NCBI GenBank assembly: GCA_015231795.1
Contig: JADGAX010000001.1
Coordinates: 496,001 to 560,000, forward strand
Direction of reading: 5' to 3'
DNA from: Alphaproteobacteria bacterium
GTDB lineage: Bacteria; Pseudomonadota; Alphaproteobacteria; Rhodospirillales; WMHbin7
DNA length: 64,000 nucleotides
Of the stretch, positions 25,447 to 33,079 are shown one piece after another. Under the pieces are notes generated by a model, which was not told the DNA's origin, made no database searches, and saw only the letters and a program-made list of their open reading frames with translations. The translations under genes were made by a program, and so were the position numbers. Every line of letters begins with the position of its first letter. Position 1 is the first letter of the stretch.

Positions 25447-25980
25447 ATGAAACAACCTCGCAAAGCGACCCCGAAAAGCCTGGAAAACGCCGCCATCCAT
25501 TATCTGGAGCGCTTTTCCACCTCGCGCGCCAACTTAAAACGCGTGCTGATGAACCGTGTCGCCCGCTCGGCCAAGGCCCACGACACCGACCCTCATGAGG
25601 GTCTGGCCTGGATCGAGGCCTTGCTGGATAAGCTGGAGGGGCTGGGCTACCTGAACGACGCCGCCTATGCCGAGATCAAGGCCGAAAGCATGAACCGTAG
25701 GGGCAAACCCAGCAATCAGGTGCGCTGGGCGCTGCGCATGAAGGGGGTGGACCAGGACACGGCCGAGGCGGCGATGACCAAATTGTCCGACGAGTTGGAG
25801 GGGAATGCCGACCGCGCCGCCGCCCTTGCCTTCGCCCGCAAGAAACGCCTGGGGCCTTATCGACCCGACGACCTGCGCGAAGCCCACAAGACCAAGGATA
25901 TCCAAGCCCTGGCGCGGGCCGGTTTCGGCTGGGACTTGGCCCGGGAGATTATCGAGGGGGATGGGGAGATTGGTGACTGA
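25447..25980 (+). CDS. recX: RecX-family protein (RecA regulator)
   Basis: A 177-residue alpha-helical protein. RecX-type three-helix repeats are visible: AAIHYLERFSTSRANLKRVLMNRVAR, LEGLGYLNDAAYAEIKAESMNRRGKPSNQVRWALRMKGVD and an Arg/Lys-rich third unit. RecX binds RecA filaments and modulates recombination. recA is not adjacent. The 99 bp upstream contain an inverted repeat of TTCAGCAGTC. The gene ends 9 bp before a remnant of a small ORF. Confidence 0.8.
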   Translation: MKQPRKATPKSLENAAIHYLERFSTSRANLKRVLMNRVARSAKAHDTDPHEGLAWIEALLDKLEGLGYLNDAAYAEIKAESMNRRGKPSNQVRWALRMKGVDQDTAEAAMTKLSDELEGNADRAAALAFARKKRLGPYRPDDLREAHKTKDIQALARAGFGWDLAREIIEGDGEIGD

Positions 25981-25988
25981 AAGGGCTA

Positions 25989-26254
25989 TGCTTAACGACG
26001 ACATCCAAATCGGGGTAGCGCCCAAGCGCCATATCCACCAGTTGGCTCCTCGACGCTGGAAATGGATTTTGTCGGATGTATTAATCCGTCATGGCCGGGC
26101 TTGACCCGGCCATCCACAATTTTATTGCAAGGCCACCAGAAGACAAGGCGTGGATGCCCGGCTCAAGGCCGGGCATGACGATGCGTTGAAAGGTTGGCAA
26201 CTCCACATGAAACGTCGAAGAGTCCACAAGTTGTTCACGGCTGAACAGGCTCAT
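25989..26254 (-). pseudogene. Small-ORF copy split by a palindrome-bearing insert
   Basis: The intact 59-residue ORF at 26704-26883 starts MSLFSREQLVDMALERYPDLD. Here its first 11 codons (MSLFSREQLVD) are at 26254-26222, and the next part (QLVDMALGRYPDLDVVVK) reappears at 26044-25989. About 176 bp lies between, carrying palindrome copies 6 and 7. The QLVD codons occur on both sides, like an imperfect target duplication. The C-terminal part of the ORF is lost. This is a disrupted gene copy. Confidence 0.7.
26045..26220. mobile_element. Insert with two internal GGCCGGG-family palindromes (copies 6 and 7)
   Basis: This segment interrupts a small ORF. Copy 6 (26091-26113) is ATGGCCGGG/CCCGGCCAT. 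Copy 7 (26154-26176) is ATGCCCGGC/GCCGGGCAT, reversed in orientation and with a compensated stem. The segment ends show CTCCTCGACGCT at the left and, reversed, CTCTTCGACGTT at the right, a 10 of 12 imperfect terminal inverted repeat. Paired palindromes resemble the rhizobial intergenic mosaic elements (RIME) in layout. No transposase is encoded. Confidence 0.6.
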
Positions 26255-26255
26255 C

Positions 26256-26711
26256 TCACTTCCCCCCTGTCTTAATGCTTGCGGCAATCTGATCAGATTC
26301 GAAAATTACTTTCCCATCTGGAAACAGTTCAGGATACTTGCCGTTAAAGGTGGCGCTTCTGGTAATTCCCTCAACAACCAACAATTTGAACCTTGCGATG
26401 TCGTAATCGCTCGGCTCGCGACCCTTCGCTTTAGTAAATTTTTCAACAAAATCTTTTTCTTCAATTTTCGGAATAACGAAAAGAACAGGAACATGCCGCT
26501 CATAGGGTTCGCCAGTAATTGTGTTTTCGAATAGTTTTTTTTCTTTGAGCATATTTACCTCAAATTTATATTCGAAATCTCCAAGGCAGTACCTAAAGAT
26601 AATGCCATTAACTGTATCTGGAGAACCCCGCACACTGCGGAGACTTGCCCCAGCTTCTTTGTCGTACGACATATGGGCTTTTTCATCATACTCGATCATG
26701 TCGTCACTCAT
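26256..26711 (-). CDS. Hypothetical protein, intact copy of a duplicated AT-rich family
   Basis: A 151-residue protein. The ATG at 26711 has AGGAG 6 nt upstream (an adjacent ATG at 26714 is possible). Features: an acidic start (SDDMIEYDEKAHMSYDKE), a beta-rich middle (FEYKFEVNMLKEKKLFENTITGEP), then RHVPVLFVIPKIEEKDFVEKFTKAKGREPSDYDIARFKLLVVEG. No known domain was recognised. GC is well below neighbours. A second copy lies 0.6 kb upstream with a frameshift. It overlaps the preceding 59-residue ORF by 8 bp, so the two look co-translated. Confidence 0.65.
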   Translation of the reverse strand: MSDDMIEYDEKAHMSYDKEAGASLRSVRGSPDTVNGIIFRYCLGDFEYKFEVNMLKEKKLFENTITGEPYERHVPVLFVIPKIEEKDFVEKFTKAKGREPSDYDIARFKLLVVEGITRSATFNGKYPELFPDGKVIFESDQIAASIKTGGK

Positions 26712-26883
26712 CATGCTCTCCTGCAGCGGAACGCGCGTCGATTCCATCAAGAACTCTGCCAAGCGCGTTGGGGCTTGATGTATCGAGATACGAATCCCTG
26801 ATGGCCTGCTTAACGACTGCATCCAGGTCGGGGTAGCGCTCAAGCGCCATATCCACAAGTTGTTCGCGGCTGAACAGACTCAT
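26704..26883 (-). CDS. Small ORF upstream of the duplicated-family gene
   Basis: A 59-residue protein from the ATG at 26883, with GGGGGG 7 nt upstream. It reads MSLFSREQLVDMALERYPDLD and continues as a mainly helical, acidic protein ending SAAGEHDE. It overlaps the start of the 26256-26711 gene by 8 bp. A second copy, split by an insert, lies at 25989-26254. Preservation of this ORF in two places and the overlap argue that it is translated. Function unknown; a small partner of the larger protein is possible. Confidence 0.55.
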   Translation of the reverse strand: MSLFSREQLVDMALERYPDLDAVVKQAIRDSYLDTSSPNALGRVLDGIDARSAAGEHDE

Positions 26884-26884
26884 G

Positions 26885-27339
26885 TCACTTCCCCCCTGTC
26901 TTAATGCTTGCGGCAATCTGATCAGATTCGAAAATTACTTTCCCGTTTGGGAACAGCTGCGGATGCTTGCCGTTATAGGTGGCGCTTCTTGTAATTCCCT
27001 CAACAACCAGCAATTTGAACCTCGCGATGTCGTAATCGCTCGGCTCGCGACCCATCGCTTTAGTAAATTTTTCAACAAACCTCTTTTCTTCTCTTTTCGG
27101 AATGACGAAGAGAACTGGAACATGCCGCTCATAGGGTTCTCCTGTAATTCTATTCTTGAATATTTTTTTTCATCTAAGAAATTAATTTCAAAGTTAAACG
27201 TAAGCCCTTCACGTTGATACGTGTAAATTCTTGCGTTCACGCTATCTGGAGAGCCTCGCTGTCCGCAGAATCCCGCGCCAATTTCCCTGTCATACGACAT
27301 ATGGGTCTTTTCATCATACTCAATCTTGTCGTCACTCAT
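26885..27339 (-). pseudogene. Frameshifted copy of the duplicated AT-rich family gene
   Basis: It starts SDDKIEYDEKTHMSYDREIGAG like the intact copy at 26256-26711, then loses frame at an eight-A run (T run 27163-27170 on the plus strand). The intact copy has one extra base after its run. Restoring one base gives RITGEPYERHVPVLFVIPKRE and then GREPSDYDIARFKLLVVEG up to the same stop context. Identity is highest in the 3' half. It may be dead, or expressed at low level by slippage on the A run. Confidence 0.75.
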
Positions 27340-27362
27340 CATGCTCTCCTGCGAGTGAAAAC

Positions 27363-27449
27363 GGGGGCAAGTCTTGATCGTTTCCTATTCTTGCGACTTC
27401 GCCGATTCTGTCCATGCGGGAAATTAGGAATCAATCAAGACCCGCCCCC
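27363..27449. mobile_element. 87 bp miniature element or large hairpin with 28 bp imperfect inverted repeats
   Basis: The left arm begins GGGGGCAAGTCTTGATCG and includes TTCCTA. The right arm, read in reverse, is GGGGGCGGGTCTTGATTG with TTCCTA. About 23 of 28 positions pair across a 31 bp centre. It lies just upstream of the frameshifted gene copy. It could be a solo MITE, an insertion-sequence remnant or a terminator-like hairpin. No target-site duplication is evident. Confidence 0.5.
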
Positions 27450-27475
27450 CGAATCTTCCAGCAATCACGCAAGCC

Positions 27476-27910
27476 TCACTTCTTCGTGAATACCCGCTTT
27501 TCCACCTTGGCCGATGGGTTGTCGGGGTCGGTGGCGAAATAGCCGTCATTCAACCGGTAAAAGAAACGGCAATCGCCCCAGCGCGTTCCGTTGCTCTCGC
27601 GAATCATGTCGCGGCAGAACTTGCCCGCCGCATCGACCGTCCACTTGCCCTTGCTTCTAAATTCCCGCCCGTCCGCTGTTCGGGAGAACCCCGCAACGCT
27701 GCCGTCGCCCTCATATTCAAAATGGATGATTGCGCTCGCATTGTTGAGGCTTTCGCCCGTCATCACCAAACCGGAAAGCAGCTCGACCAACTCTTCCCGT
27801 TCGATCTTCTTGCCGCCTTGACTGACCAATTCCCCAAGATTCTCCTGGGCTTGCGCCAAGTTTGGAACAAGGAACGCCACCAACAACAAACACCAATTCA
27901 GCGTTTTCAT
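27476..27910 (-). CDS. Secreted DUF995-like protein
   Basis: A 144-residue protein with a signal peptide (MKTLNWCLLLVAFLVPNLAQAQ, cleavage after AQA). The mature part has a helix (LVELLSGLVMTGESL) and a beta-rich region with two Cys (KFCRDMIRESNGTRWGDCRFFYRLNDGYFA) that may form a disulfide. This resembles the alphaproteobacterial DUF995 group, whose role is unknown. It overlaps the start of the neighbouring small membrane protein by 4 bp. Confidence 0.65.
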   Translation of the reverse strand: MKTLNWCLLLVAFLVPNLAQAQENLGELVSQGGKKIEREELVELLSGLVMTGESLNNASAIIHFEYEGDGSVAGFSRTADGREFRSKGKWTVDAAGKFCRDMIRESNGTRWGDCRFFYRLNDGYFATDPDNPSAKVEKRVFTKK

Positions 27911-28149
27911 TTTGCCTCCCCTTGCTTTGCCGCCGCCTTGCGCTCGAGACGCTTGGCGACGAACAGGACGATCACGCCGATCAGCAGGTAAAAGCCGCCT
28001 TCGATCAGCACCAAGAACGCATAGGCGCGCACGGATGCGTCGGAAGAAATATCGTAATAGGCGTAGCCGTAACGCAAAACGGCATAGATCACGATCGCCC
28101 AGCCGACGAAGCCTACAATCTTCGCGTCGCTGATTTTCCGCTTGGCCAT
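27907..28149 (-). CDS. Small two-helix membrane protein
   Basis: An 80-residue protein with helices IVGFVGWAIVIYAVLRYGYAYY and AYAFLVLIEGGFYLLIGVIVLFVA and basic ends (MAKRKISD, AKRLERKAAAKQGEAK). The family is not recognised. ATGA overlap with the DUF995-like gene shows the two are translated from one message, so the membrane protein may support the secreted one. Confidence 0.6.
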   Translation of the reverse strand: MAKRKISDAKIVGFVGWAIVIYAVLRYGYAYYDISSDASVRAYAFLVLIEGGFYLLIGVIVLFVAKRLERKAAAKQGEAK

Positions 28150-28174
28150 GTCATACTCCTTGCTGTTTTTCCTG

Positions 28175-29512
28175 CTAGCCCTTCTTCCCCTCGCCCATCC
28201 AAACCATGATCTGCGGGAAGGGGATTTCGATGCCCAGTTCGTCGAACTTCGCCTTCATGCGCCGGTTGAATTCGCGCATCACCACCCACTGCTTGCCGGG
28301 TTCGGTTTTCATGCGCGCCTTCAAGATCACCGCCGAGTCCGTGAACTTGTCCAACCCCAGAACTTCCAACGGCTCTTGGATCAACTGGCCGAACTGTTCG
28401 TCCTCGGCCATCTGGCCGCCCAGATCGGCCAGCACCTTCATCACCTCGTCCACATTGACGCGGTAAGAAACGCCCACCTCGAACATGGCATAGGAGAAAT
28501 CCACCGTCATGTTGACGAAGGATTCGATCTTGCTGAAGGGAATGACGTGCAGATAGCCCGCCTGATCGCGCAATTGAATATCCACCAGGGTCATCTTTTC
28601 GATAACCCCCGCATGCTCGCCGATGCGCACCACGTCGCCCACCGCCAGCGTGTCTTCCAGCAGCATCGAGATGCTGCCCAGCAGATCTTGCACCAGCTTT
28701 TGAGCGCCCAGGCCAAAGGCCAGGCCGACCATGCCCGCACCGGCCAACAGCGGGGCGATGTTGACGCCCAGTTCCGACAGCATGATCAAGACAGACATGG
28801 CGATCAGGACGATGGCGACCAAGGTTCGCAGCAAGGGGGCCAAGGTTTTCAGCCGCCCATGGCGACGCCCCCCCTGCCCGTCCAGGCGGCGCAAGGCCCC
28901 TTCCAGCGCCGCCGCCGCCAGTTCCCACAAGATCAGGGCCACCATCGCCACCAGCAGAACGGTCACGACCCGCCAAGCCAGCCAGCGGCCCTTTGTCCCC
29001 TCGAACCAAGCCAGCGCATCCAGATCGAAGGCCTGCAGCACCCCGACCACCGCCGCCATGACGGCCAGCAGACGGATGACGCCTTTCAGAAAGGGACGGT
29101 AGCGCCCGGCCCGCATGGCCAAGCCCGGCATCCTCTCTTCATGGCGCTTCAACTGCGCCACGCCGCGCTCCAGCCCCGACTGCAACAGCCCCGCCGCCGC
29201 CCAGGCCAGCAGCAGAGCGGCCAGCGACAGACCAATGCTTTGGGCAATGTCCTCGGGCGACATCTTCTTTAGCTTGACGCCTATCCTTTTGAAAAACCCT
29301 GGCAATTTCTCGGTAAGCGGGCTTACGGGCTGGACGGCGGGAATGGTTTGCGTCTCCTTGATCCTGGCGATCAGCTTGGCGCGGGCGGCATCGTCCTCAA
29401 GGACTTTGAGCAGCGTCTTGACCTCGTCGGGCGGCGGGGCATCCTGGGCCGCCGCCTGCATCGGCAGGGCAAAGGCCAGCCATAGCGCAATGATCGATGA
29501 AACAAGCCGCAT
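28175..29512 (-). CDS. Mechanosensitive ion channel, MscS family, with signal peptide and extra helices
   Basis: A 445-residue channel. The start is the ATG at 29512 with GGAGA 8 nt upstream; the signal peptide is MRLVSSIIALWLAFALPMQAAA. A periplasmic segment and two or three extra helices precede the MscS core: VNIAPLLAGAGMVGLAFGLGAQKLVQDLLGS (pore helix TM3), then the beta domain LAVGDVVRIGEHAGVIEKMTLVDIQLRDQAGYLHVIPFSKI. It releases solutes when membrane tension rises. Longer upstream frames read intergenic sequence and are rejected. Confidence 0.9.
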   Translation of the reverse strand: MRLVSSIIALWLAFALPMQAAAQDAPPPDEVKTLLKVLEDDAARAKLIARIKETQTIPAVQPVSPLTEKLPGFFKRIGVKLKKMSPEDIAQSIGLSLAALLLAWAAAGLLQSGLERGVAQLKRHEERMPGLAMRAGRYRPFLKGVIRLLAVMAAVVGVLQAFDLDALAWFEGTKGRWLAWRVVTVLLVAMVALILWELAAAALEGALRRLDGQGGRRHGRLKTLAPLLRTLVAIVLIAMSVLIMLSELGVNIAPLLAGAGMVGLAFGLGAQKLVQDLLGSISMLLEDTLAVGDVVRIGEHAGVIEKMTLVDIQLRDQAGYLHVIPFSKIESFVNMTVDFSYAMFEVGVSYRVNVDEVMKVLADLGGQMAEDEQFGQLIQEPLEVLGLDKFTDSAVILKARMKTEPGKQWVVMREFNRRMKAKFDELGIEIPFPQIMVWMGEGKKG

Positions 29513-29637
29513 GAGTACATCTCCGGATGAAAATCCGCTCCCCAACATCTCCCTCTTGTGGCACAATTTCACATCAAGGGGAATTGCCATGCAGGCCGAT
29601 CCGGGGGCCATGCCTGGCTTGAGGTCATAGGCAGGAC

Positions 29638-29979
29638 ATGAAAGTCACCATCTATCACAATCCCCGTTGCTCGAAATCTCGCCAAGCCCTTGACATACTT
29701 ATATCAAAGGGCATCGAGCCGGAGATCGTCGAATATCTCAAAACGCCTCCCTCGGCCACCGAGATCCGCCGCTTGCTCAAGCAGTTGCATGTCGGCCCGC
29801 GTGAAATCCTGCGCAACAAGGAAGCCGCCGAATTCGGACTGGCCGACCCCGCCTTGTCCGACGAGGCCCTGATCGCTGGCCTGTCGCGCCATCCCCAGGC
29901 CTTGGAACGCCCCATCGTGGTGGCGGGAAACAAGGCCGTTCTGGGCCGTCCGCCCGAAGCCGTGCTGTCGATTCTCTAG
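29638..29979 (+). CDS. arsC: Glutaredoxin-dependent arsenate reductase, ArsC family
   Basis: A 113-residue thioredoxin-fold protein with catalytic Cys in YHNPRCSKSRQALDIL and RPIVVAGNKAVLGRPPEAV at the C-terminus, both diagnostic of the plasmid R773-type ArsC. It would reduce arsenate to arsenite with glutathione and glutaredoxin. No arsB or arsR is nearby, so a housekeeping YfgD-like role is also possible. Confidence 0.85.
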   Translation: MKVTIYHNPRCSKSRQALDILISKGIEPEIVEYLKTPPSATEIRRLLKQLHVGPREILRNKEAAEFGLADPALSDEALIAGLSRHPQALERPIVVAGNKAVLGRPPEAVLSIL

Positions 29980-30114
29980 CCGGTATTTTTGCAAGAATCA
30001 CAAGGAAATCCGTTGACAAACGGGCACCTTCGGACGACTTTAGACGCCAGCGCGCGCATGACGCGTCGCGCTCAAGCGTTCGTGTTTTTTTGCCACGAGA
30101 AACTGAAGGCCCGG

Positions 30115-30231
30115 ATGGACCCGCAGGACAACGGAATCAGGCAGACGAAAACAGTGCCTTGCAAGGCGCTGGCTGGTCGTGCCGTGCTGTGTCGTCCGCA
30201 GGCCCTTCTGCTTCGACTTAGGTACCCCTGA
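30115..30231 (+). CDS. Candidate leuA leader peptide
   Basis: A 38-codon ORF with ATG at 30115 and AAGG 5 nt upstream. It ends Q-A-L-L-L-R-L-R-Y-P-stop, with Leu codons CTT, CTG, CTT and CTT within five codons just before the stop. Clustered codons of the pathway's end product ahead of RNA hairpins are the hallmark of ribosome-mediated attenuation, which is known for leucine genes in proteobacteria. The ORF is otherwise unremarkable, and the peptide sequence itself probably does not matter. Confidence 0.45.
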   Translation: MDPQDNGIRQTKTVPCKALAGRAVLCRPQALLLRLRYP

Positions 30232-30301
30232 GCGCTCCGTTTTGCCGGACCGCTTGGGGCGAGAGCGCGCCCAAGGGCGCTTGCAGTACCGACAAGTCGA
30301 A
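30212..30301 (+). promoter_or_regulatory. Long-range RNA pairing overlapping the leucine codons
   Basis: TTCGACTT (30212-30219) pairs perfectly with AAGTCGAA (30294-30301), and GGTAC (30221-30225) with GTACC (30286-30290), 13 bp in all. The left arm covers the last Leu codons of the leader ORF, so a stalled ribosome would block it. Inside the loop are a GCGCTC/GAGCGC pairing and the GCGCCC-AA-GGGCGC hairpin. TTTTT follows at 30309. Confidence 0.5.
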
Positions 30302-30330
30302 TTCAAGTTTTTCGTGAAAGGGTCCATCCC

Positions 30331-31896
30331 ATGAATAGTTCCAAGTCACCGGCGTCCGGCTCGAACCGCGTCATCATCTTCGACACAACCCTGCGCGATG
30401 GCGAGCAGTCGCCGGGTGCGTCGATGAATCTGGACGAAAAGCTGAAGATCGCCACCACGCTGGAGGAAATGGGCGTCGACGTCATCGAGGCCGGTTTCCC
30501 CATTTCATCGCCGGGCGATTTCGAAGCCGTGAAGCGCATCGCCGAAACCGTGAAGAAATCCACGGTCTGCGGTCTGGCCAGGGCCACCAAGGGCGATATC
30601 GAACGCTGCGCCGAGGCCATCAAGCCAGCCGCTTCTGGGCGCATCCACACTTTCATCTCCACCTCGCCCCTGCACATGAAGTTCAAGCTGCAGATGGAAC
30701 CCGAGAAGGTCTATCAGGCGGTGATCGATTCCGTTTCGTACGCCCGCAAATTCACCGACGACGTGGAATGGTCGGCCGAGGACGGCTCGCGCACCGAGCA
30801 TGATTTCCTGTGCCGCTGCGTGGAAGCCGCCATCGCCTCGGGGGCCAGAACCATCAACATCCCCGATACCGTGGGCTATTCGGTGCCCGACGAATACGCG
30901 GCCCTGATCGCCATGCTGTTCAACCGCGTGCCCAATATCGACAAGGCTATCATCTCGGTCCATTGCCACAACGATCTGGGCTTGGCGGTGGCCAATTCGC
31001 TGGCCGCCGTGAATGCGGGCGCTCGTCAGATCGAATGCACCATCAACGGCCTGGGCGAGCGCGCGGGCAACGCCGCGATGGAAGAGATCGTCATGGCGCT
31101 GCGCACGCGCCACGACCGCCTGCCCTACGCCACCGGCGTCAAGACCGAAAACATCATGAAGGCCTCGCATCTGGTTTCCAACATCACCGGGTTCGTGGTG
31201 CAGCCCAACAAGGCCATCGTCGGCGCCAACGCTTTTGCGCATGAATCGGGCATCCATCAGGACGGCGTTTTGAAAAACGCCCAGACCTACGAAATCATGA
31301 CGCCGGAATCGGTGGGACTGAACCGCTCGAAACTGGTTCTCGGCAAGCTGTCGGGCAGCGCCGCCTTCAAGGCCAAGCTGAAGGAGCTGGGCTATGAGAT
31401 GGGCGACAATGCGCTGAAGGAAGCCTTCAAGCGCTTCAAGGATCTGGCCGACCGCAAGCGCGAAATCTTCGACGAGGATATCGCCACGCTGGTCGACGAC
31501 GAATTGCTGCGCGCTTCCGACGCCGTGCGTTTCGTCAGCCTGGATTTGCATTGTGGATCGAAGGCGCCGCCCAAGGCGGTGCTGGAATTGGAAATGGACG
31601 GCCAGTTGCTGTCGGCGACGGCATCCGGAGACGGGCCGGTGGACGCCGCATTCAACGCCATCAAGTCGCTGTTCCCGCACGAAGCCAAGCTGTTGCTCTA
31701 TCAGGTCAGCGCGGTGACCGAGGGCACCGACGCGCAAGCCGAAGTATCGGTCAGGCTGGAGGAACACGGCAAATCGGTCAATGGCCAGGGGGCTGACACC
31801 GACACCATCGTCGCCTCGGTCAAGGCCTATGTGAACGCCATCAACAAGCTGGTCGTGAAACGCACGCGGTCGGCGCCCGAAGCCTTGTCGGCCTAG
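30331..31896 (+). CDS. leuA: 2-isopropylmalate synthase
   Basis: A 521-residue enzyme making 2-isopropylmalate from 2-oxoisovalerate and acetyl-CoA, the first step to leucine. The catalytic domain shows DTTLRDGEQSPGASM, ISVHCHNDLGLAVANSLAAVNAGA and GLGERAGNAAMEEIV. A C-terminal LeuA allosteric domain (about 390-510) includes DGPVDAAFNAIKSLFP and binds leucine for feedback inhibition. AAGGG lies 8 nt upstream. The unusual leader suggests transcriptional control by leucine supply as well. Confidence 0.97.
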   Translation: MNSSKSPASGSNRVIIFDTTLRDGEQSPGASMNLDEKLKIATTLEEMGVDVIEAGFPISSPGDFEAVKRIAETVKKSTVCGLARATKGDIERCAEAIKPAASGRIHTFISTSPLHMKFKLQMEPEKVYQAVIDSVSYARKFTDDVEWSAEDGSRTEHDFLCRCVEAAIASGARTINIPDTVGYSVPDEYAALIAMLFNRVPNIDKAIISVHCHNDLGLAVANSLAAVNAGARQIECTINGLGERAGNAAMEEIVMALRTRHDRLPYATGVKTENIMKASHLVSNITGFVVQPNKAIVGANAFAHESGIHQDGVLKNAQTYEIMTPESVGLNRSKLVLGKLSGSAAFKAKLKELGYEMGDNALKEAFKRFKDLADRKREIFDEDIATLVDDELLRASDAVRFVSLDLHCGSKAPPKAVLELEMDGQLLSATASGDGPVDAAFNAIKSLFPHEAKLLLYQVSAVTEGTDAQAEVSVRLEEHGKSVNGQGADTDTIVASVKAYVNAINKLVVKRTRSAPEALSA

Positions 31897-31922
31897 GGAA
31901 TAAGCACGAGAGGTTTGGAAAT

Positions 31923-31953
31923 CCGAAACGCAAGAAAGGCGTTTCGGGTTTTC
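31923..31953 (+). terminator. Terminator after leuA
   Basis: CCGAAACGC and GCGTTTCGG form a perfect 9 bp stem with loop AAGAAAG, followed by GTTTTCC. It separates leuA from mreB, which then needs its own promoter within about 40 bp or read-through. Confidence 0.8.
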
Positions 31954-31964
31954 CGAAAAGTTAA

Positions 31965-33032
<1,068 letters not shown>

Positions 33033-33037
33033 TCACA

Positions 33038-33059
33038 CCGGCCTAAAATAGGTCGGTTT
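33038..33059 (+). terminator. Weak hairpin between mreB and mreC
   Basis: CCGGCCT and AGGTCGG pair (one G-U) around AAAAT, followed by TTTA. It probably lets only part of the mreB transcripts continue into mreCD-mrdA-rodA, giving more MreB than downstream proteins. Confidence 0.45.
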
Positions 33060-33079
33060 ATATGGCGCAGGGAGGGTGA

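Larger units (their letters stand above)
29980..30330 (+). promoter_or_regulatory. Gene-free leader region upstream of leuA
   Basis: 351 bp between arsC and leuA. A TTGACA hexamer is at 30013-30018. An imperfect GC hairpin followed by seven T residues ends near 30090 and may terminate arsC transcription. A short leucine-rich ORF occupies 30115-30231. A long-range pairing and a GCGCCC-AA-GGGCGC hairpin (30267-30280) follow before the leuA ribosome site AAAGGG. The layout looks like an amino-acid attenuator. Confidence 0.5.

Noticed and set aside
26091-26287. Short frame starting MPQALRQGG with MPGLEPGIHALSSGGLAI
   Set aside because: This is the typical read-through of the palindromic repeat, not a gene. 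The underlying small-ORF remnant is annotated instead.
26704-27339. A type II toxin-antitoxin call for the duplicated AT-rich module
   Set aside because: Gene sizes and overlap would fit, but no toxin or antitoxin motif is present, so only unknown function is claimed.
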